64,000 nucleotides of DNA from UBA5793 sp040255465. GTDB taxonomy: Bacteria; Planctomycetota; Phycisphaerae; Phycisphaerales; UBA5793. The position numbers and the translations under genes were made by a program. The notes below the pieces were generated by a model that was not told the DNA's origin, searched no databases, and saw only the letters and a list, made by a program, of their open reading frames with translations. Position 1 is the first letter of the stretch; each line of letters opens with the position of its first letter. This document shows, one piece after another, positions 8,404 through 16,633 of this stretch. Location of the stretch: positions 496,001-560,000 of the forward strand of contig JBDZVA010000001.1 in assembly GCA_040255465.1 (NCBI GenBank), written 5' to 3'.

Positions 8404-9411
8404 ATGCTCAGCGGAATGTCAGCCTGTCTTGTGGTCGCCGGCCTCGTCGGCCCGCCGAGATACGGCAACCAGCTTGATGCGCTGCTCGCCGCGGCTCGAG
8501 CCGATCCACTGCTCGTTTGCCACCGCGTCGACCTGAAGTTTGCCCGCAACCGAGTGCTCGAATGGGAGGTCTGGTTTGCTGACTCTGATCTTTCGCCCGG
8601 TGATCCCGAGGAGGGTGGCTTCGACCAACTGAAGCGAGTCCGTCAGCGCCGCCTCGACTGGGGAGGGATCATCGCCAGGCGGCTGACGCAGCTGTCATCC
8701 GAGCAACTGACGGATCCGGCGTATGAGAAGGTCAACCCGGCGATCGATTGCGTGGTCTACGTTCATGGCTTCCCTCACGACGCCGCTGATCAGTTCTTCG
8801 GCGTTCTTCCTGCTGAGCTGCCAATGCACCAGCGCTCGACACTCGCCTCGCTTGGTGCCGCCATCTCCGCCAGGTGGCGCGGCGGACGACTGGCGAGCGT
8901 CAGGCAACCGGTCGAACGAGTTTCAGATCTTGAGTCTCTTGGCGAAGAGGTTACTGATGCCGCCCGAAGCGTATTGAGGCGAGTTGGATCTCCACTGGAA
9001 GCACGCGACGACCTTGCTCGACCGCCTGTCTTTCGTGCCGTGGCCAAGATTAATCCGTGCGAGTGGAACCTGGGTGTGGCGGGAACGATCACCTGCACCA
9101 ACATCTCCGATGCGCCCGCGTGTCTTCCGCGAGACGTGACGTACTTCGTCTGCTACGAAACGCACTACGGGCTGTGGACGCCGATGGAGCGGTCGATCGG
9201 TTGTTTCTTCGAGCCGCCAGAGGATTGCGGAATCGACTACGTTCGAGTCGAACCCGGCGGATCACTGGCGATGCGATTCAGCATCGACGCGGACTTGCTC
9301 GTGAACGCCGGTGCGGTGCGGGACAATCAAGTGGTGGTCTCCTTCCTGCCGCTGTTTCGTGAGTTCCTGATCGAAGGTGACATTACGACCGCGACTGCGC
9401 ACGGAGAGTGA
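8404..9411 (+). CDS. Protein of unknown function
   Basis: I do not recognise this 335-residue protein. A short hydrophobic N-terminus (MLSGMSACLVVAGLVG) could be a weak signal peptide. The middle is mixed alpha/beta. The last third (from about residue 218) has alternating strands and several cysteines (CEWNLGVAGTITCTNISDAPACL) and may be an Ig-like beta domain. GAGGAAA upstream of the ATG at 8404 supports this start over one at 8209, which would overlap coaD. A strong hairpin follows the stop. It stands alone between divergent coaD and a convergent secreted protein gene. Confidence 0.6.
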   Translation: MLSGMSACLVVAGLVGPPRYGNQLDALLAAARADPLLVCHRVDLKFARNRVLEWEVWFADSDLSPGDPEEGGFDQLKRVRQRRLDWGGIIARRLTQLSSEQLTDPAYEKVNPAIDCVVYVHGFPHDAADQFFGVLPAELPMHQRSTLASLGAAISARWRGGRLASVRQPVERVSDLESLGEEVTDAARSVLRRVGSPLEARDDLARPPVFRAVAKINPCEWNLGVAGTITCTNISDAPACLPRDVTYFVCYETHYGLWTPMERSIGCFFEPPEDCGIDYVRVEPGGSLAMRFSIDADLLVNAGAVRDNQVVVSFLPLFREFLIEGDITTATAHGE

Positions 9412-9450
9412 GTGATCCGCCGCTGATCGAATCCCCGCCCTTCAAAATCA

Positions 9451-9480
9451 AACGACCCCGCGCCGAAGCGCGGGGTCGTT
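9451..9480. terminator. Bidirectional intrinsic terminator
   Basis: A perfect 13-bp stem (9451-9463 with 9468-9480) closed by a CGAA tetraloop, with AA and TT at its outer ends. It lies between the convergent genes ending at 9411 and 9514, so it can stop transcription from both sides. Confidence 0.8.
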
Positions 9481-9513
9481 GTGGTCAGGACATGGTTTCA
9501 AACCAACTGCAGC

Positions 9514-10347
9514 TTACAGCGGTTCGGCGCTGCTGACATCGCAGGTGCTGATGTCGAGCACCTGGACGCAGATGCGGCCGCACGCGCCCTGCGGCGCGTT
9601 GCCGCTGGTGCTGGCGTTGCCGTTTCCATCGGCGGTGACGTAGCGGAGCAGCGCCGCGCCGCCGAGGTCAAGCACCGTTCCGGCGCAGGGGCCGCCGGGG
9701 ATCGTCGTGCGTCCGCCGCAACGACCGTAGATGACGGCGATTCGGCCGCCGGGGGTCGCGCCGCTGACGTCGATGGTGATGCGTCCGGGGCAATCGCCGC
9801 TGACGTCAATGCTCAGGCCGCCGCCGCCTTCAAGCATGTAGGAGTTGAAGCCGTGGCGCCAGCCGCAGTCAGCAAAGCAGCCCGGTCCATTGAGATAGAG
9901 GTTCTGGTCGTAGAGCGGAGCGCCGGGCGGGGCGACGTAGCTGCCGACGAGGCCGGCGCCGGTGTCGTTGCCCTGCGTCTCGATGACAAAGGTCTCGCCG
10001 ACGTTGAGATTGATGTTCGCCGAGGTCACGTCGATGAACATGAGTTCATTGCCGTTATTGGGCTTGGTGAAGAGAGCGTCGAAGAGCACGGGGCCGGTGT
10101 TCCAGCCGTCGCCGACGCGGACGCGGGCGTTGAACTGGGCGCCTGCACTTCCCTGGATCATCAGTTCGAAGCCTTCGAGTTGACCGGCCACGCCGACTTT
10201 GACCTGCTGCTGCCAGGTCAGCGACGAGGAGCCCAGGTTGTAGCCTGCGTTGGTCATCGGGGAGACCTGGTCGAGCGTTCCGCTCTGGCCGAGTGCGACG
10301 GCACTCAGACTCATGGTCGCCATTATCGCCATTACGCGCGTTTTCAT
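9514..10347 (-). CDS. Secreted protein with the shared C-terminal domain
   Basis: A 277-residue protein with a signal peptide (residues 1-20, ending SAVALGQ). AAGGAG lies 7 bases before the ATG. The N-terminal half is a beta-rich domain (about residues 25-160) of the kind seen in secreted anchor-type proteins (WQQQVKVGVAGQLEGFEL, GETFVIETQGND). The last roughly 100 residues (GLSIDVSGDCPGRITIDVSG then ATPGGRIAVIYG, ending STCDVSSAEPL) are a domain that recurs at the end of four other secreted proteins in this window. Six cysteines in this domain suggest disulfides. It is preceded by the ribosomal operon and its terminator, so it has its own promoter. Confidence 0.75.
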   Translation of the reverse strand: MKTRVMAIMATMSLSAVALGQSGTLDQVSPMTNAGYNLGSSSLTWQQQVKVGVAGQLEGFELMIQGSAGAQFNARVRVGDGWNTGPVLFDALFTKPNNGNELMFIDVTSANINLNVGETFVIETQGNDTGAGLVGSYVAPPGAPLYDQNLYLNGPGCFADCGWRHGFNSYMLEGGGGLSIDVSGDCPGRITIDVSGATPGGRIAVIYGRCGGRTTIPGGPCAGTVLDLGGAALLRYVTADGNGNASTSGNAPQGACGRICVQVLDISTCDVSSAEPL

Positions 10348-10500
10348 CTCTCGCTCCTTATTCTGGTGGCTTTTCACCTATCGGTACCTGCGGCCCGGTC
10401 GACTGGACCGTGTCAGCCGCTCATTGGACCAGTATACCACAAGATCCGCGGGATTTGGGGCGATTTGGCAGGTTCCTTTCCCTATTCGGCAGAAAACAAA

Positions 10501-10528
10501 CCAACGCCCGTCGAGGGACGGGCGTTGG
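10501..10528 (-). terminator. Terminator of the ribosomal stalk operon
   Basis: A perfect 12-bp stem (10501-10512 with 10517-10528) with a GAGG loop. Read leftward from rplL, the hairpin is followed by TTTGTTTTCT, giving a classical intrinsic terminator 37 bases after the rplL stop. Confidence 0.85.
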
Positions 10529-10564
10529 CGTTCACGAACATTTTGCCATCTGCAAAGCCGTCGA

Positions 10565-10969
<405 letters not shown>

Positions 10970-11103
10970 GATGCACTCCATTCATTTTCAACAGACTCGG
11001 CGTCCAAGAGGTGATCGACCATCGATCATTTAACCCTTGCGGGCCCGTCGGACGCACGGTTTGGTTCATCGGTGTGGCGAACGCAGGTGCGGCCGCCGCT
11101 GGT

Positions 11104-11649
11104 TCATCCTGCCTTGGCGATGGTCTCGCCCTTTTCGAGTTTTTCTTCGATCGTCTTGAGGATCGAAGCGATCGCACTGCCGGGTCCGGTCACAGCGCCG
11201 ACGAGCGACGCACCGGGGCTGAGCACGAGTTGCACGGCCTGGCCGAGCGCTTCGGTTCGCGTGGGGAACTTGCTCAGCGCTTCGACGCCGGCTTTGCCCT
11301 TGAAGACTTCGCCGTCGAGGATCGCGCCTTTGAGCTCCATCTTGCGCAACTTCTTGGCGAAGTCGACAATCTCGCGGGCGACGTCGATGACGGTCTCGCC
11401 GCCGTAGACGATGGCGCTCGACCCCGTCAGCAGCGGGTCGAGGGGGCTCAGCGGCGTGCCTTCGAAGGCCTTGGTCGCCAGCGCGTTGCGTACGACGGTG
11501 ACCTGGATGCCCTTCTTGCGAAGGCCGCTGCGCAGTTCGGTGTTCTGCCCCGCCTTGAGTTCGCGGATGTCCACGAGCAGGGCGTCGTTGACGCCTTCGA
11601 AGCGGGTGCGGTATTCGTTGATGATGAGGTCTTTGACAACTTTGCTCAT
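11104..11649 (-). CDS. rplJ: 50S ribosomal protein L10
   Basis: A 181-residue protein that anchors L7/L12 dimers to 23S rRNA. It starts MSKVVKDLIINEY and shows the conserved rRNA-binding stretch LRKKGIQVTVVRNALATKAF. The C-terminal helix (IASILKTIEEKLEKGETI) is where L7/L12 dimers attach. It is preceded by a 63-base leader with a short repeat, and rplL follows after 134 bases. Confidence 0.96.
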   Translation of the reverse strand: MSKVVKDLIINEYRTRFEGVNDALLVDIRELKAGQNTELRSGLRKKGIQVTVVRNALATKAFEGTPLSPLDPLLTGSSAIVYGGETVIDVAREIVDFAKKLRKMELKGAILDGEVFKGKAGVEALSKFPTRTEALGQAVQLVLSPGASLVGAVTGPGSAIASILKTIEEKLEKGETIAKAG

Positions 11650-11671
11650 GGTCGGCTCGTTTCGAAAGACA

Positions 11672-11707
11672 GGGACTAGGCACTAGGCACGAGGCACTAG
11701 GGACCAG
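11672..11707. repeat. CTAGGCAC direct repeats in the rplA-rplJ gap
   Basis: The 63-base gap between rplA and rplJ contains three close copies of a TAGGCAC/GAGGCAC unit (ACTAGGCACTAGGCACGAGG and continuation). This is the place where L10 leaders act in autoregulation, but the repeat does not look like the known L10-binding kink-turn. It may be a dispersed element that landed in the leader. Confidence 0.55.
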
Positions 11708-11712
11708 GGGGT

Positions 11713-12390
11713 TCAGACAGCGATTCTCACGCCGGGGGTCATGGTGCCGCTGATGGTGACCTTCTTGACAAACGTGCCCTTGGTTGAAGAGGGCTTGGCT
11801 TTCAGGATGGTCTGGATGAAGAAGTCGATGTTGTCATGCAGATGATCATCGCTGAAGCTCATCCGACCGACGGCGGCCTGGACGTTTCCGCCTTTATCGT
11901 TGCGGTATTCCACCTTGCCGGCGGAGTACTCGCGGACGGCCTTGACGATGTCGGTCGTGACGGTGCCCGCCTTGGGGGTGGGCATCAGGCCGCGCGGGCC
12001 GAGCTGGCGGCCGAGGCGGCTGACGATCTTCATCATGTCCGGCGAGGCGACGGCGACGTCGAAATCCATCCAGCCGTCCGACACCTTTTTGACGAGGTCA
12101 TCGGCTCCGGCTTCGACGGCTCCGGCTTCCTTGGCGGCGGCGACATCATCGCTGCCGCAGAACGCGATGACCCGCTTGGACTTGCCCACGCCGTGGGGCA
12201 GGGCGACGGCCCCGCGGATGAGTTGATCCGCCTGGGTGGAATCGATGCCCAGCGTGAAGCAGATCTCGACGGTCTGGTCGAACTTGGGGCCCTTAAACTT
12301 CTTGAGAGCCGCCACCGCATCCTTGAGGGGCAGGGGTTCGGCGGGGATCAGTTCCGCGTTGGCGCGGGCTCGTTTGTTGAGTTTGGCCAT
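11713..12390 (-). CDS. rplA: 50S ribosomal protein L1
   Basis: A 225-residue protein of standard length. Typical motifs are FDQTVEICFTLGID near the N-terminus, the central LGRQLGPRGLMPTPKAGTV and the C-terminal FIQTILKAKPSSTKG. L1 binds 23S rRNA at the L1 stalk and, in many bacteria, represses the L11-L1 message. It starts 4 bases after the rplK stop, so the two are translationally coupled. Confidence 0.97.
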   Translation of the reverse strand: MAKLNKRARANAELIPAEPLPLKDAVAALKKFKGPKFDQTVEICFTLGIDSTQADQLIRGAVALPHGVGKSKRVIAFCGSDDVAAAKEAGAVEAGADDLVKKVSDGWMDFDVAVASPDMMKIVSRLGRQLGPRGLMPTPKAGTVTTDIVKAVREYSAGKVEYRNDKGGNVQAAVGRMSFSDDHLHDNIDFFIQTILKAKPSSTKGTFVKKVTISGTMTPGVRIAV

Positions 12391-12394
12391 TGGA

Positions 12395-12820
12395 TCAGCC
12401 CTCCACCTTCACGCCCATCGAACGGGCGGTGCCTTCGATGATGCGAATCGCCGCGTCCATGTCGGCGGCGGTCAGGTCGGCCATCTTCTCTTTGGCGATC
12501 TCTTCGGCCTGGGCGCGGGTGATGGACCCGATGATTTCCTTGCCCACGGTGCCGCTGCCCTTTTCGATCCCGGCCTTGTCCTTGATCATGACCGAGGCCG
12601 GCGAGGACTTGATTTCGAGTTCGAAACTGCGGTCGTCAAAGAGGGTGACGATGCAGCCGACGATTTTGCCGTTGAACTGCCTGGTCGCCTCGTTGAACTT
12701 CTGGATGAACTGGCCGGGGTTGATGCCCTTGGCGCCCAGTGCAGGACCCAGCGGCGGGGCCGGCGTGGCCTGCCCTCCCGGAGCGAGAATCTTAAATTGC
12801 GTATTGATCTTCTTGGCCAT
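12395..12820 (-). CDS. rplK: 50S ribosomal protein L11
   Basis: A 141-residue protein of standard length, first gene of the stalk operon. It begins MAKKINTQFKILAPGGQATP and contains the signature PPLGPALGAKGINPGQFIQ, with the rRNA-binding C-terminal domain ending ARSMGVKVEG. The start at 12820 is chosen by family length; longer readings enter a proline-rich translation of a G-rich DNA repeat and are not coding. No secE or nusG precedes it. Confidence 0.97.
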   Translation of the reverse strand: MAKKINTQFKILAPGGQATPAPPLGPALGAKGINPGQFIQKFNEATRQFNGKIVGCIVTLFDDRSFELEIKSSPASVMIKDKAGIEKGSGTVGKEIIGSITRAQAEEIAKEKMADLTAADMDAAIRIIEGTARSMGVKVEG

Positions 12821-12975
12821 CGAGGTGGACCTCCCACGGATGCTTCCCGGCTGGTCGGCCGGGGTGTGCCTGTCGCCCGGCCGGGGCAAGCAGACGCACG
12901 GTGGTACGAGCGGTTGAAATTGACGAAGCGGATCATAGGCCGGGCCCGGGCGGGTGGGCAAGGGGCTGGGGGCAG

Positions 12976-13040
12976 GGGGGTGAAGGGGTGGCGGGGTGGC
13001 GGGGTGAGGGGGTGATGGGGTGATCGGGTGATCGGGTGAT
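12976..13040. repeat. G-rich GGGGTGAT minisatellite
   Basis: A run of 8-9-base units of the form GGGGTGRY (GGGGTGGC, GGGGTGAG, GGGGTGAT, CGGGTGAT) with closely spaced G runs. A similar tract is at 15531-15569. The G runs could form G-quadruplex structures. Confidence 0.7.
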
Positions 13041-13081
13041 GTCCTTCGGCGGGGCTCAGGATCTGCGAGGGTGAGGGGGTG

Positions 13082-13154
13082 AACCAGACTGACGCGCGAG
13101 CGAAGAGTTTGAGTTCGCAAGGCAGTTCGTCCTCGCTGGCGCGTCGGTCTGGTT
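13082..13154. repeat. Dispersed inverted-repeat element, copy A
   Basis: Arms at 13082-13105 and 13131-13154 are complementary at 21 of 24 positions and enclose a 25-base loop. The right arm with its 5' flank (13126-13153) matches 49930-49957 at 27 of 28 bases, so the two sites are copies of one element. Confidence 0.75.
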
Positions 13155-13626
13155 GGAGCGTCGGTGGCGGTGTCAAGTTGTGGGCGATTGAAAAGCATGT
13201 CTACCAATAGAGAATGGCGTGCACTGGTGTGCGCGGCGGGGGCGGGTTGCGCGGCAGGAGACGGGTTGTCGATGAGCGAGTCGCGCGACAGCGAGCAAGA
13301 TTTTTCGCGTGCGGCGCAGCGCCAGGTGCGATTGCGAAAAATGTGCAACGCAAAATGCGTGCCAACACAGAGATGCACCATGTTGGGGGTTTTTCATGCG
13401 CGCCAGAGCGCTTCCGTGCGCGATTTTTGAGCGCTGGTGCGCGCTTGGGAGCGCGTTTGTGTAAATGAGCGCCTCTGTGCGGGACGAATCAGGAATTTTC
13501 GTCGATTTTCATTTTTCTGAGGGGGATGATCTGGAGTTTTGCTCAACTTTTTTGCGTTTTCAAAAAGTCGGCGCACGGGATGCAGTCTGGATGGTGCATG
13601 TGTGTGCGGGAGGCGAAGTTTTTCAC

Positions 13627-13662
13627 CACGAAGTCACGAAGACACGAAGAGAAGGCACGAAG
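13627..13662. repeat. CACGAAG repeat array
   Basis: Four copies of CACGAAG at 13627, 13635, 13643 and 13656, spaced by 8, 8 and 13 bases. Arrays of this type are, from memory, scattered in planctomycete and verrucomicrobial genomes; the function is unknown. Confidence 0.75.
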
Positions 13663-13705
13663 AAAAGCCGGGATTGGGTGGGAATTCGGGGGAAAGAGAA
13701 CTTAC

Positions 13706-13730
13706 CGCAGAGATCGCAGAGGACGCAGAG
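13706..13730. repeat. CGCAGAG repeat array
   Basis: Three copies of CGCAGAG at 13706, 13715 and 13724 with an exact 9-base period, 43 bases downstream of the CACGAAG array. The two arrays often look like partners in related genomes (recollection, not checked). Confidence 0.7.
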
Positions 13731-13926
13731 AGATGCATTGGATTGGAGTTGGATCCGAGGAGGGTGCCATGCTTCGAGCCGCTCCGGGCGAAGCATGCGA
13801 TGGCGCGGTGGACCATCGAAAGAGCAGAGCGTTTGAGAGTCGCTGACCGCTCGGCATGCTTCACGCAGCCTTCGATGCGGCTCAGGCCAGGGAGCCGATG
13901 AAGCATGGCACCCAGCCATTGCGCAG

Positions 13927-13944
13927 GTCAGGTCGGGACCTGAC
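13927..13944. repeat. 18-bp palindrome, copy 1
   Basis: A perfect dyad GTCAGGTC-GG-GACCTGAC. A second copy with a different 2-base centre lies 80 bases downstream. It could be an operator pair for a dimeric regulator or a dispersed repeat. Confidence 0.6.
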
Positions 13945-14006
13945 GGTTGGGCTTTCGGACGGGGCGAAGGGGTGACGCTCGGCCTTATTGCGGTACGCGC
14001 GGTGTT

Positions 14007-14024
14007 GTCAGGTCTTGACCTGAC
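14007..14024. repeat. 18-bp palindrome, copy 2
   Basis: A perfect dyad GTCAGGTC-TT-GACCTGAC, identical in both arms to the copy at 13927-13944. It ends 39 bases before the 3' end of the HAF-repeat gene, so it lies downstream of that leftward gene and not at its promoter. Confidence 0.6.
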
Positions 14025-14063
14025 GTACGCCAGTGCGACGCATGCGTCGCCGCTCAACAAATG

Positions 14064-15452
14064 TCAGTCGAATTGATGGACGACGAGTTGGCTGATGGCG
14101 CATTGGTTCTGGACGACGGCCTGGAAGAGGATGGTCTGGCCGCGTGCGATGAGGGGGACGGGTCGGGTGATGGTGGCGACGCCTTGCTGGTTGGCGACAG
14201 CCGTGGCGATGACGGTGGGGTTGTCAAGTTGCAGCGCGTTCTGCTGGAGATCGCAGCCCGGGATGCGCGTGCCGCCGCCGTGGCGGGAGTAGAGGAAGGT
14301 GACGCGGGCGCCGGGCGTGACGCCGGTGACGGTCAGAGTATTGTCGGCATTGGCGACGCCGGGTATCAGGTCACTCAGTTCCATACTGGGATGGACGGGC
14401 GAGAGTAGATACCCCTTCGTGTGATCTCGATCATCGAGTCGGAACCCATTGCCCGTAATCTGTCCCGCATCGTTGTTGTGGATGGCCAGGCCGATGAACC
14501 AATTCGACTTGGGCGGGATCAGGTCGTTGAGATACTCTACGGGTTTCTCCCATTCCCAGATGCACCCCACGTCCTGCAGCACACCGGTTCGCTTGGTCCG
14601 ACAGGCGCCGACAATCTGACGATTGTCGTTGATCGACCAGGCGAATGAATTCGTCCAGCGCGGCTTCTCCGGCAGTCGGCGCATTCGGCCGTTGTGGTAG
14701 ATGAACGCTTGATTCGTTTCGAAGTCGCGGGAGGTGTATCCGACGACATCGCCCGCCTCGTTCACATCGATGCAGACGCCGTCGCCGCCGTTGTCAAAGC
14801 GAAATGTGCCGAGGTCGACAATCCCGCCGTTCTCCCAGATGACCGGACGCCACGTCGTCCATTCGTTGCTCCATGCTTGGCCGACAATGAGCCCGGCGTT
14901 ATTGATCGCGATAGCTTCGGTGCTGGGATTGTCTGGCGTGCGCGCCAACTCGACCATTTCGCCATCCTGCCACAAAAACGCCCGCTTTGTGGAGCCAACA
15001 TGATCGATGGCAGAGCGCCCAACGACCTGATTGAGATGGTTGATGCCGTACGCTTCGGCGAAGTCGCCGGTGCCGAGGTAGCCGAGGTTAATCATCTGTC
15101 CATTGCGCCAGAGAAAGGCGCTGAAGTCGAAGTCTGTCTGATTCGAGGTCTTGGCTCGACCTACGATCCAGCCGTTCTCGTTGATCCCTCTGGCGCTGCT
15201 GTCCTCACCGCCCAAGGTTCCCAGGTCGAGCGGAGGACGCCCCTGTCGCCAGAGTGCGGCATGGAAGTCTCGATTGCCTGAAACAAACGAACTCCCAACC
15301 ACATTTCCTGCATCGTCGAGCGTCCAACCATAGCTGTAATCACCACCGAGCGTTGGCAGTTCAATTACGGCATAGCGATAGTCCTGCGCCCGGACAGTGG
15401 TGCCCAGTGCGGGTGTGATAAGGAAGACGGCTAGCAGTTGATGGACCCGCAT
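14064..15452 (-). CDS. Secreted HAF-repeat protein with the shared C-terminal domain
   Basis: A 462-residue protein with a signal peptide (MRVHQLLAVFLITPALGTTV, cleaved near RAQ). An alternative start lies at 15479. The body is a series of repeats of the HAF type: GINENGWIVG, AFLWRNGQMINLGYLGTG, AINNAGLIVGQA and SINDNRQIVGAC, each about 45-55 residues, which form a propeller-like extracellular structure. The last roughly 105 residues (from MELSDLIPGVANADNTL, core GVTPGARVTFLYS) are the C-terminal domain shared with four other secreted proteins here. The stop codon lies next to a palindrome-containing repeat region. Confidence 0.8.
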   Translation of the reverse strand: MRVHQLLAVFLITPALGTTVRAQDYRYAVIELPTLGGDYSYGWTLDDAGNVVGSSFVSGNRDFHAALWRQGRPPLDLGTLGGEDSSARGINENGWIVGRAKTSNQTDFDFSAFLWRNGQMINLGYLGTGDFAEAYGINHLNQVVGRSAIDHVGSTKRAFLWQDGEMVELARTPDNPSTEAIAINNAGLIVGQAWSNEWTTWRPVIWENGGIVDLGTFRFDNGGDGVCIDVNEAGDVVGYTSRDFETNQAFIYHNGRMRRLPEKPRWTNSFAWSINDNRQIVGACRTKRTGVLQDVGCIWEWEKPVEYLNDLIPPKSNWFIGLAIHNNDAGQITGNGFRLDDRDHTKGYLLSPVHPSMELSDLIPGVANADNTLTVTGVTPGARVTFLYSRHGGGTRIPGCDLQQNALQLDNPTVIATAVANQQGVATITRPVPLIARGQTILFQAVVQNQCAISQLVVHQFD

Positions 15453-15530
15453 TCGTGGTTCCGTGGTTGCCTTCACCATAACCGAAAACCGGTCGCAGTG
15501 CCAGTGAATTCCTGCGAATCGGCGGGAATC

Positions 15531-15569
15531 GTGAGGGGGTGAAGGGGTGTTGGGGTGATGGGGTGAAGG
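15531..15569. repeat. G-rich GGGGTGA minisatellite, second site
   Basis: Units of GGGGGTGAA, GGGGTGTT, GGGGTGAT and GGGGTGAA in tandem upstream of the HAF-repeat gene, similar to the tract at 12976-13040. It may influence the promoter of that gene. Confidence 0.65.
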
Positions 15570-15657
15570 TTCTGAGTGCGGCCTGGGCGCGTCGTGGGCG
15601 TGCATTTCTGCCTGATCGTTGACATTGCGATCGCGTCGCATGGGCCATGACACCCGG

Positions 15658-16344
15658 CTACTGGTGCGTGGCTGCTTCGATCAACCCGGGCAGATCCCAG
15701 TCGAGCAGGTCGGCGATCTGGTTGATCGTGACGTCCGGCGGCGGGGCGGGGGTGGGGCCGACCGGGGCGAGGGCGTAGTGGCCCTGCTTTGGGAGGATGG
15801 TGGTGACGCGGCTGCCCCAGGCCTGCTTGACGGCGGCGAGGATGCGCGGCTTGTCATCGACGAAGATGTAATGCTGTGCCGGGAAGTGCGACTCGATGTC
15901 GGCGAGTTGATGTTCCTTGTGGATGTAGATGAGTACGCGGCCGTCGACGGCGTCGCGCAGGCCGGCGCGGGTGATCTTGCGCGGCTGGAGGACGGTGTCG
16001 CCATCGGAGACGATGACGGTGGTGCCCCAGTCGCCGAGTCGTTTGAGGACATCAAACGCGCCGGGGAAGACGCGATCGGCGTAGGGGTAGTCGATGAGGA
16101 TGGCGGAGATCTGCTGGCAGCGCTGGTCGCTGGGGCAGTTGATGCGGTACTGCTCGAGGGCGCCGAAGTAATCGACGAAGCCGAGCACTTCTCGGCGGTC
16201 TTCGAAGATCTTCCAGTATTCGGCGAGTCGATCTTCGGCCAGGGTCTGGGCGAAGTGGCGTTTGAGATCATCGACGAGGTGATCGCCGTCGAAGAGTGTG
16301 TTGTCGACATCGAGGAGGAAGACGACTGTGGGTGGTGGTGTCAT
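15658..16344 (-). CDS. HAD-superfamily hydrolase
   Basis: A 228-residue haloacid dehalogenase-fold protein. Motif I is FLLDVDNTLFDGD (nucleophile Asp and acid/base Asp) near residue 10. Motif II is TVIVSDGD with the conserved Ser. A Lys (HKEHQ) and the acidic motif YIFVDDKPR follow. A helical cap of about 75 residues sits between motifs I and II. Members are Mg-dependent phosphatases or dehalogenases; the substrate is unknown. The start MTPPPTVVFLLDVDNT is fixed by the motif at the N-terminus. It is divergent from the histidine kinase gene. Confidence 0.85.
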   Translation of the reverse strand: MTPPPTVVFLLDVDNTLFDGDHLVDDLKRHFAQTLAEDRLAEYWKIFEDRREVLGFVDYFGALEQYRINCPSDQRCQQISAILIDYPYADRVFPGAFDVLKRLGDWGTTVIVSDGDTVLQPRKITRAGLRDAVDGRVLIYIHKEHQLADIESHFPAQHYIFVDDKPRILAAVKQAWGSRVTTILPKQGHYALAPVGPTPAPPPDVTINQIADLLDWDLPGLIEAATHQ

Positions 16345-16633
16345 GCGCGATTCGCTTTGGAGATGGGGTTGTGCCAGCGGCCGTGGTCGGCGATCGGAAC
16401 GTCGGCGTCGACGGGCAAGTTTGCGCTCAACGGTAGCGCAGGACAGAACGAGTTGGCGCATGACGTGGGACGACCGGTCGAGCCCGATAAGGCTGCGGTG
16501 CTTCGTTGGTATGGATTGTGCGGTCTGGCGCGAGTTGCGGCGGCTGCGGCGCTGGGTCTTGACGGGGTTCTCAGACTCGGACCACACCTGCGACAGCCGA
16601 TAGCCGAGTGGACTGGAGGGCGTTGCGCCTCTG

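Larger units (their letters stand above)
12821..14063. other. Gene-free, repeat-rich intergenic region (1.24 kb)
   Basis: Between rplK (leftward) and the leftward HAF-repeat gene I see no credible gene; open frames here are short and have low-complexity or implausible translations. The region holds, from left to right: a G-rich minisatellite (12976-13040), a large inverted repeat (13082-13154), a stretch rich in GCGC motifs and short T runs (13250-13560), a CACGAAG array (13627-13662), a CGCAGAG array (13706-13730) and two copies of an 18-bp palindrome (13927-14024). The promoter of the rplK operon must lie in its left part but I could not identify it with confidence. Confidence 0.7.

Noticed and set aside
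12821..13381. N-terminal extension of L11
   Set aside because: The added translation is a proline/histidine-rich reading of a G-rich minisatellite, and L11 length is standard without it.
13394..13576. 60-residue basic open frame in the intergenic island
   Set aside because: No ribosome-binding site, no recognisable domain, and composition unlike the neighbouring genes.
13624..13730. CRISPR array
   Set aside because: Units are 7-9 bases, with no spacer-length intervals and no cas genes in the window.
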